Of a stretch of 9,960 nt of DNA, positions 4,309 to 9,960 are shown piece by piece. Position 1 is the first letter of the stretch. Every line of letters begins with the position of its first letter. This DNA comes from Mageeibacillus sp. UBA1193 (GTDB taxonomy: Bacteria; Bacillota; Clostridia; Saccharofermentanales; Saccharofermentanaceae). The position numbers and the translations under genes were made by a program. Under the pieces are notes generated by a model. It searched no databases, was not told where the DNA came from, and saw only the letters and a program-made list of their open reading frames with translations. The stretch lies in NCBI GenBank assembly GCA_002310155.1, contig DBYF01000112.1, positions 15,403-25,362 of the forward strand, written 5' to 3'.

Positions 4309-7056
4309 TCAGCTCCTCTTGTCCTCTTTATCCTTTTCGCGGAGAAGGAGTCCGAATGTGCCCGGTCCGCAGTTTACAGCGATCGCCGGGGATGCCTGCT
4401 GGAAGTATACCTCATCGAAGCTCATGCGCTTGCTGACCTGCTCACGGATCCAGTCCAGATCGCGCTTACTCATACCAACATAGGTAACAAACAGGATCCT
4501 CGTATCGATCGGTCTCTCGCTGGCGAGACACTTGTTGATGTACTTCTTCCATGCTCTCTTTCTCGAACCGAAGTAGAGCTTGCCCAGACCCATCTTTCCT
4601 TTCTTGAGGACCAGTACCGGACGGCCCATGAGGGAGTTAACGAGATTGGCGACGCCCTTTCCGACCTGCTTGGCTCTGGCAAGGAAGTCGAGATTATCCA
4701 CGATAAAGCTGGTATGAACTTTCTTCTTCAGTCTTTCGATACGGGCCTGGATCTCTTCCGGGCTCTTTCCGTCTTCCGCCATACGGCAGGCTTCGACCAC
4801 GAGAAGGCCCTGCCCGCTCGAGAGATGGCCGGTATCAAGAACGAATACGCTGTCGAATGATTTTGCCGCTTCCTTCGCCACGGAGAAACCACTGTGCTCG
4901 ACCTTGCTCGAGATGGAAATGTGGATGATGTTATTGGCCATCGCGAGCTGCCGTGCGAAGAACTCTTCGATTTCTTTCACTTCCGGAGCCATTGTCATGA
5001 CCGAGTGCGAATCATCCTCCATGTACTTCAGGATGCCCTTGGTATCGATCTCTTTTCCGTCTTTAAAGATACCTTCGGCGGTCTGGACCTTATGCGGCAG
5101 AACAGCAATATCGTACTTGTCGACCAGTTCCTGCGGAAGGTCAGCGACGCTTTCTGTCGTGATAACGACTCTCTTTCTCATCTTGCTTCCGTTCATCCAG
5201 GAGATCGTTTCCTCCGCGATCTCGGTACGGTTACCCGTGATATGGACGATATCTTTCGGGAGAAGACGATAAAGTTCGTTCTCCAGCTCCGAACCGCTGA
5301 CCGGCTTGACCAGATATCCGTCAAAGTTCTCTCTTGCATAGAGTGCACGGTTCTCCTCATCCGCATTTGCCGTCAGGATGACGATACTTGTCTCTCGGCT
5401 CCGGCCACCGGTCTGATCGAGGATCCTTCTTCTGCACTCAATACCATCCATCTCCGGCATAAGGTGATCCATGAAGATCACGTCATAACGGATGTTCAGT
5501 GTTTTTCTCAGAGCTTCCGCGCCACTCAGGGCGGTATCGATACGGACCTTCGTATCACGCAGGAGTTTGCTGACGACCATGAGGTTTGCTTCGTTGTCAT
5601 CGACAACGAGGATCCTGGCTTCCGGAGCTTCGAACTTCGGAACATATTCCTGCTTATGGGAGAGCGCACCGGTCTTGTCGAAGTTATACTGTCCGACCTT
5701 CGTCTCTGTCTCGCACTTCTGCGGGATCTCGATGATGAATGTAGAACCTTTCGTGTAGACACTGTTGACGGTGACCTTACCGCCCATGAGATCAACGAGC
5801 TGCTTTACGATGGACAGGCCTAAGCCGGTTCCCTCGATATGCTTGTTCGTATCTTCATCGACACGCTTAAATGCAGAGAACAGGTACGGGATATCTTCGG
5901 GCTTGATGCCGACACCGGTATCCGTAACGTTATAGATCATGTTGCAGTTATGCTCATCGACCATCTCGCACTGAACGGAAAGTGTGACGGAACCTTCCTT
6001 CGTATACTTGATCGCGTTATTCAGTACATTGATCAGGATCTGCTTGATACGGACATCATCACCGATCAGTTCATTCGGGATCTCCGGAGAGACATCGATA
6101 TGGAAGTCCAGTTTCTTTTCCTTGGCACGGATCCACATCATACCGACGAGATCCGAGAGCATCTCACCCGTCTGATACGGAGCGGACAGGAGCTGCATGC
6201 GGCCGGACTGGATCTTCGACATATCGAGGATATCATTGATAAGGTTAAGAAGGAGCTTACCTGCGGACTTGATGTTCGCGGCATCCTCCATAACTTCTTC
6301 ACTGACATCTTCACGCAGGATCATCTCGTTAAGACCGATGATCGTGTTGATCGGAGTTCTGATCTCATGGCTCATGTTCGAGAAGAAGCTGTTCTGTGCC
6401 TTGTTGAGCATCTCGATCTCCTGGTGCTGCCGGTTCGCCGTAACGATCTCCTTCTGGAGACAGTACTTCGTATAGAGCATGACAACGCCCATGACCAGCT
6501 GGAACGCGAGGAACACGGTAAAGTTAACGAAGGACTCCTGCGAAGTGATATGTTTCTGTGAGTAGGCTATGTACACGAGAAGACCCATGCCCGCATCTGC
6601 GACAGTGACCAGACAAATATACTCCAGCGGTCTCAGATAAATACATATCGGAACCATCAGGGAGACCGCCAGGAAGATCGTCGTATCGATATAAGAATTG
6701 AAATGCACGTTTACAAAAGACAGCGCGATGCAAAGTCCATACATCATGACTCCCAGGAAAGGACTCGAGAAATGCATGACCTTATATCTGCTGTCGAAAT
6801 CCTTCATCGCGTAGTTCACGAGGATCAGCCAGAAGCAGCCCGTGAGCAGGAACGAAAGATAGAGGAGTCTGTGGAACGGCAGACTGTTATCAAACGCGGA
6901 AGGCTCGATCAGGGTCCAGCAGAAGAACGCGAATACGAATGCCATAGTAAAGGCTACCATCGCGCGCGTCGTCCTTACCATACCTTTATAGATGGATTTT
7001 ACGACTTCCGTATCGTGTGTTGAGGGTCTGAAAATGTAGTCAATGATACCTTTCAT
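4309..7056 (-). CDS. Hybrid membrane histidine kinase fused to receiver and DegV (fatty-acid-binding) domains
   Basis: One 915-residue frame holds four modules. Six hydrophobic segments lie at about 31-195. A HisKA domain follows with SHEIRTP (229-235; His230 is the phospho-acceptor). The ATPase domain has the N box ILINVLNNAIKYT (340-352), DTGVGI (379-384) and GTGLGLSI (409-416). The receiver (about 480-600) has Asp486/Asp487, phospho-acceptor Asp530 in FMDHLMPEMDG, Thr562 and Lys584, all intact. Residues about 627-906 form a complete DegV domain: VVITTESVADLP near its start, the NIIHISISS strand, VFVLDTGHLSSGQGLLV, FIVDNLDFLARAKQVG, GRPVLVLKKGKM and the closing NCGPGTFGLLL. DegV/FakB proteins bind a fatty acid and present it to a kinase; fusion to a histidine kinase is unusual. 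The ATG follows AGGAGGTG and overlaps the upstream kinase stop codon by 4 bases (ATGA), so translation is coupled. Lipid sensing by the fused domain is inference. Confidence 0.9.
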   Translation of the reverse strand: MKGIIDYIFRPSTHDTEVVKSIYKGMVRTTRAMVAFTMAFVFAFFCWTLIEPSAFDNSLPFHRLLYLSFLLTGCFWLILVNYAMKDFDSRYKVMHFSSPFLGVMMYGLCIALSFVNVHFNSYIDTTIFLAVSLMVPICIYLRPLEYICLVTVADAGMGLLVYIAYSQKHITSQESFVNFTVFLAFQLVMGVVMLYTKYCLQKEIVTANRQHQEIEMLNKAQNSFFSNMSHEIRTPINTIIGLNEMILREDVSEEVMEDAANIKSAGKLLLNLINDILDMSKIQSGRMQLLSAPYQTGEMLSDLVGMMWIRAKEKKLDFHIDVSPEIPNELIGDDVRIKQILINVLNNAIKYTKEGSVTLSVQCEMVDEHNCNMIYNVTDTGVGIKPEDIPYLFSAFKRVDEDTNKHIEGTGLGLSIVKQLVDLMGGKVTVNSVYTKGSTFIIEIPQKCETETKVGQYNFDKTGALSHKQEYVPKFEAPEARILVVDDNEANLMVVSKLLRDTKVRIDTALSGAEALRKTLNIRYDVIFMDHLMPEMDGIECRRRILDQTGGRSRETSIVILTANADEENRALYARENFDGYLVKPVSGSELENELYRLLPKDIVHITGNRTEIAEETISWMNGSKMRKRVVITTESVADLPQELVDKYDIAVLPHKVQTAEGIFKDGKEIDTKGILKYMEDDSHSVMTMAPEVKEIEEFFARQLAMANNIIHISISSKVEHSGFSVAKEAAKSFDSVFVLDTGHLSSGQGLLVVEACRMAEDGKSPEEIQARIERLKKKVHTSFIVDNLDFLARAKQVGKGVANLVNSLMGRPVLVLKKGKMGLGKLYFGSRKRAWKKYINKCLASERPIDTRILFVTYVGMSKRDLDWIREQVSKRMSFDEVYFQQASPAIAVNCGPGTFGLLLREKDKEDKRS
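4312..5178 (-). other. DegV/FakB-type domain at the C-terminus of the hybrid kinase
   Basis: This marks the part encoding residues about 627-915. All main DegV landmarks are present in order. Two ligand- or partner-contacting positions differ from typical stand-alone FakB proteins. The usual (T/S)SQPS motif is replaced by VMTMAPE (686-692), and the conserved His in the final (T)H(T)GPG motif is Asn895 in VNCGPGT. These comparisons come from memory of the family and need an alignment. The change at the His position may mean that the domain no longer hands fatty acid to a FakA-type kinase but still binds a ligand. Confidence 0.75.
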
Positions 7057-9731
7057 TTCTCTACACCTCCTTCCTCATCTTCAGGAATGAACTCGATGAT
7101 CTCCTCATCGTCATTTCCTTTCTCCGGAGTATCTTCTCCGGCGGAGAACTCCAGAATTTCATCCTCTGCTTCAGAGGTTTCCTCATTCACTTCTTTCTCC
7201 GTCTTTTTCTTCTCTTCTCTGGCAGCCTCGATCTCCTCGGCGAGGATCGCGTCGAGTCCTTTTGCCAGATGACTGTACTCACCCATCATCGGGTAGTGGT
7301 TTTCGGTGATGAGCTCTTCCTTTTTCTCCTTCGCTGCCATCTCGAGTGCTTTTGCCGACTCGGAAAGAGTGCCGGCACCGATCATTTTCGACGTACTCTT
7401 CAGTGCGTGTACGAGGATCTCGTAATTCTTCCAGTCAGACGACTCGTAGTATCTTCCGATCAAGGGGATCTTCTCTTCGGATTCCGTCGCGAACTGGACC
7501 AGGAGCGCCTTATAGAAATCAAAGTCGCCCATGCAGTACTTCATACCTGTATCAGTGTCGACCGAGTAGGGCTTAAGCAGTTCACGCAGAGAGATCACAC
7601 TGAGTTTCGGAGAGGACTCTTTTCTCATCTCTTCATAGTCTGTCTGCGGAACTGCATTCTCGTCGATCTCTTCATAGGTAACGAGTGCTTTCGGCAGGAC
7701 CTGACGCATGACGCGCTCGAGTTCGTCGGTCTCGATCGGCTTACTGACGAATCCGTCAAAGCCTTCCGCCAGGAACATCTGCTTGGCAGAGCTCATCGCG
7801 TTTGCCGTAAGTGCGACGATCGGTACTTCGCCGTTCTTGCCCGCGACATCCGCACGGATCCTCTTCATTGCCTCGACACCATCCATACCGCCCATCATGT
7901 GGTCCATGAAGATGATATCGAAGACCTGTTCCCTGCAGATATCGATCGATTCCTGCCCGGAAATCACTGTCGATACTTCCATGCCATAGCTCTTAAAGAT
8001 ACTCTTTCCGACGACGAGGTTCATCGGTTCGTCATCGACGACCAGCGCCCTGACGCCCTTGCAGAACATCTTGAATCCGGCCGTCTGCTTATCATGGATA
8101 CTCGAATTGAGGACAGATACGACCGGGAAGCAGTAGAACGGCTTCTCCATGACTCTCGCGCGGGACCCGGAAACGAGTTTGAAATCGTCATTGGCAACAA
8201 CGACGACGATCATATCCTTCGCGTATTCTTCGATCATATCGACATTCGATTCATATTCTTCTTCCGCAACAAAAAGATGCGTCATGTGGATCGTGCTGTG
8301 CAGGAGTTTCAAGTCCTCCGGATTGTTTACACGGTGCATCTGCACGCCCAGGCCCTTAACGATGTTGAGTACCATCGAATTATAGTAATCACGCACCTGC
8401 GGATCCGAATATTTCTCGAAGTGGAGATATGCGCCGAGGATCAGTTCATCCGGATGCGCGACAGACATGCAGCCGGTAGGATCGATGACTTTCTGCGGAA
8501 GGCTGACGTTGACCGTCGTACCATGTTCCGGCTTGCTTGTGATCGTCATGAATCCGCCGAGCAGCGAGACAAAACCGGAAACGATCGCCAGGCCGAGACC
8601 TAAGCCGCCACCCATTCTCGCACGGCCGGAATCTGCCTGATAGAAACTGTCGTATACTTTCTCCAGTTCATATTCCGACATACCGATACCGGTATCCGTG
8701 ACCTCGATACAGAGGTTGACGCCGTAGCTCTGCTTTTCGCACACGATACGGACATAGACGCCGCCCTTCTTCGTATATTTCAGACCGTTACTGATCAAGG
8801 CGCGGAGGATCTTCTTCAGTTTCGAAACGTCCGTGTTCATGACCGCCGGGATCGCCGGGTCAACATCGATGATCAGCTCCACTTCTTTGGACTTGATCAC
8901 ACGAAGTTCCGTCACGAGGTCATGAAGGACAGAACTGAGCATATAGTCTTCATTATTGCTGACGGCCTTCTTACGGTCGAGCTCGGAGTAATCGAGGATA
9001 TCACTGATCTGATCAGCAACTCTTCTACCGGCTTCACGGACAGCGACGAGATCTCCATAGATCTCTCTGTTCTGCGATTTATCGATACAGATACTGGTCA
9101 GACCGATAACGGCATTGACCGGCGTTCTGATCTCGTGGGAAACGTTGGCAAGGAAGTCATTGAGACGTTCCGTCGCCTCCGTCAGCTGGACGATTTCATC
9201 CTGAGAATTCGCAATGACCTGCATCCATCTGTCGATGATCAGTTTGGAGAACCATCCGACAACAAAGATCAGTACCAGATGCAGACTGATTCTGGTGATC
9301 GCCAGTGTGTCAAAGGACTCCCCGTTGTATGCCATTACCGAGAGGTTATATGCCATGGTTCCGTAATAGGTGATCTGGCACATGGTGATCAGTTCCTTCA
9401 TTCCGGTCGTCGTGAACAGCACGATCAGCATGGCCATAACGATCGCCAGGTCGAAGGTCGAAGTCTGATGGATCCCATAGAAAAAGGCCGTACACATCAT
9501 CAGGATGCCATATATCCTGACACGGAATACAGGCGATGCATCCTGGCGGAAATGAACGACCCAGCAGATGATCACACCGACACAGATCAGCGGGAGGATG
9601 AACAGCTCCCATCCCATCAGGATCGATTCTCCGATGAGAAGTGCCGTACACAGGGTAAATGTGATCAATACCATCAGGTGTGAGGAATGGAATAATTCGC
9701 TCTGTTCGGAGGCTTTTTTCGGATTACTCAT
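7053..9731 (-). CDS. Hybrid membrane histidine kinase with degenerate receiver, receiver and HPt domains
   Basis: The product has 892 residues. Six hydrophobic segments (about 17-165) are followed by HisKA with SHEIRTP (198-204; His199), the ATPase domain with ALISNGLKYT (311-320), DTGIGM (346-351) and GGLGLGLAI (375-383). Residues about 428-545 form a receiver-like domain without a clear phospho-acceptor Asp but with a retained EKP (529-531). A full receiver follows (about 560-680): Asp566/567, phospho-acceptor Asp610 in FMDHMMGGMDG, Thr642 and Lys664. An HPt domain (about 712-830) has VHALKSTSKMIGAG, with His775 as phospho-acceptor. The last 60 residues are very acidic and charged. This is a complete phosphorelay in one protein. 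The ATG follows AGGAG about 8 bases upstream and overlaps the HD-GYP stop codon by 8 bases; its own stop overlaps the next kinase start by 4. The input signal and final output are unknown. Confidence 0.92.
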   Translation of the reverse strand: MSNPKKASEQSELFHSSHLMVLITFTLCTALLIGESILMGWELFILPLICVGVIICWVVHFRQDASPVFRVRIYGILMMCTAFFYGIHQTSTFDLAIVMAMLIVLFTTTGMKELITMCQITYYGTMAYNLSVMAYNGESFDTLAITRISLHLVLIFVVGWFSKLIIDRWMQVIANSQDEIVQLTEATERLNDFLANVSHEIRTPVNAVIGLTSICIDKSQNREIYGDLVAVREAGRRVADQISDILDYSELDRKKAVSNNEDYMLSSVLHDLVTELRVIKSKEVELIIDVDPAIPAVMNTDVSKLKKILRALISNGLKYTKKGGVYVRIVCEKQSYGVNLCIEVTDTGIGMSEYELEKVYDSFYQADSGRARMGGGLGLGLAIVSGFVSLLGGFMTITSKPEHGTTVNVSLPQKVIDPTGCMSVAHPDELILGAYLHFEKYSDPQVRDYYNSMVLNIVKGLGVQMHRVNNPEDLKLLHSTIHMTHLFVAEEEYESNVDMIEEYAKDMIVVVVANDDFKLVSGSRARVMEKPFYCFPVVSVLNSSIHDKQTAGFKMFCKGVRALVVDDEPMNLVVGKSIFKSYGMEVSTVISGQESIDICREQVFDIIFMDHMMGGMDGVEAMKRIRADVAGKNGEVPIVALTANAMSSAKQMFLAEGFDGFVSKPIETDELERVMRQVLPKALVTYEEIDENAVPQTDYEEMRKESSPKLSVISLRELLKPYSVDTDTGMKYCMGDFDFYKALLVQFATESEEKIPLIGRYYESSDWKNYEILVHALKSTSKMIGAGTLSESAKALEMAAKEKKEELITENHYPMMGEYSHLAKGLDAILAEEIEAAREEKKKTEKEVNEETSEAEDEILEFSAGEDTPEKGNDDEEIIEFIPEDEEGGVEK

Positions 9732-9960
9732 TTGCGTTCTCCTTCGATTCGTTTTCGAGCTGTTCTTTCATGATATCGATCATGATATCGGCGAACTTCG
9801 GATCGAACTGTGTGCCTTTTCCGTCGATCAGCTCCGACATGATCTTCTCATGCGTAAGTTTCTCTCTGTAGCTTCGGTTGCTCGACATCGCATCGTACGC
9901 ATCGGCAACGGCAATGATCCTCGCCACCTCCGGAATATCGAATCCGGAGAGTCCGTCCGG
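9724..9960 (-). CDS. HD-GYP domain protein, C-terminal end (runs off right edge)
   Basis: The last 78 residues of a protein entering from the right are visible. They begin PDGLSGFDIPEVARIIAVAD and continue AYDAMSSNRSYREKL, then ..GKGTQFDPKFADIMIDIM. This is the standard end of an HD-GYP domain: the GYPDGL loop, the ARI.A.ADA.DAM...R.YR helix (metal-binding and structural residues) and the GTQFDP.. helix. HD-GYP proteins hydrolyse cyclic-di-GMP or related cyclic dinucleotides. The catalytic HD and most of GYP lie outside the window, so activity cannot be judged. The gene's TAA (9724-9726) falls inside the next kinase gene (8-base overlap), making it the upstream member of the same operon. A receiver domain at its N-terminus, which would make it the response regulator for the kinases, is possible but cannot be seen here. 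Confidence 0.9.
   Translation of the reverse strand, partial: PDGLSGFDIPEVARIIAVADAYDAMSSNRSYREKLTHEKIMSELIDGKGTQFDPKFADIMIDIMKEQLENESKENANE

Noticed and set aside
5179..5190. Internal start (Met626) that could yield a free DegV protein
   Set aside because: Only a weak GGAAG, 4 bases before the ATG, is present. That spacing is too short for confidence, and the frame is continuous with the kinase.
7269..8603. Plus-strand open frame of 444 codons opposite the hybrid kinase
   Set aside because: It lies wholly antisense to conserved receiver and HPt coding sequence, has no ribosome binding site or recognisable domain, and is explained by codon bias of the real gene.

Overview
This window looks like chromosomal DNA from a member of the Clostridia, most likely an Oscillospiraceae/Ruminococcaceae-type or Lachnospiraceae-type gut bacterium. 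The evidence is a rpsF-ssb ribosomal-protein operon in the Firmicutes arrangement, strong AGGAGG-type ribosome binding sites, sigma-A-like promoters, a PdaA-like polysaccharide deacetylase lipoprotein, a stand-alone PqqD-type protein, a PilT ATPase and large membrane-bound hybrid histidine kinases. The genus assignment is inference only. I see no mobile element, CRISPR array, tRNA or rRNA.

Layout. (1) Positions 1-478, minus strand: rpsF followed by the 5' part of ssb, which runs off the left edge. (2) Positions 479-922: a divergent intergenic region with a good promoter for rpsF, a structured leader that resembles an S6:S18-binding autoregulatory element, a second upstream promoter candidate with a large hairpin, and a plus-strand promoter. 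(3) Positions 923-1803, plus strand: a membrane-anchored Ser/Thr/Asp/Pro-rich low-complexity protein and an orphan PqqD-like (RRE-fold) protein, probably co-transcribed. (4) Positions 1825-2880, minus strand: a lipoprotein NodB-family deacetylase of the PdaA type. (5) Positions 3130-4197, plus strand: a complete PilT-type pilus retraction ATPase with strikingly biased codons. (6) Positions 4225-4255: a strong bidirectional terminator. (7) Positions 4309 to beyond 9960, minus strand: a tightly overlapping operon of an HD-GYP-domain protein (3' end only), a hybrid histidine kinase with two receiver-like domains and an HPt domain, and a second hybrid histidine kinase fused at its C-terminus to a full DegV/FakB-type fatty-acid-binding domain.

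The most unusual object is the last gene. Six membrane segments, a kinase core, a receiver and a complete DegV domain lie in one 915-residue reading frame, translationally coupled to an HPt-bearing hybrid kinase and an HD-GYP protein. The simplest reading is a multistep phosphorelay in which two membrane kinases share one HPt, with lipid binding and cyclic-di-GMP turnover attached. This is inference from domain content. No DNA-binding response regulator is visible in the window. The PilT gene converges on this operon, and type IV pili are a common target of cyclic-di-GMP signalling, but nothing in the sequence ties the two together beyond position.
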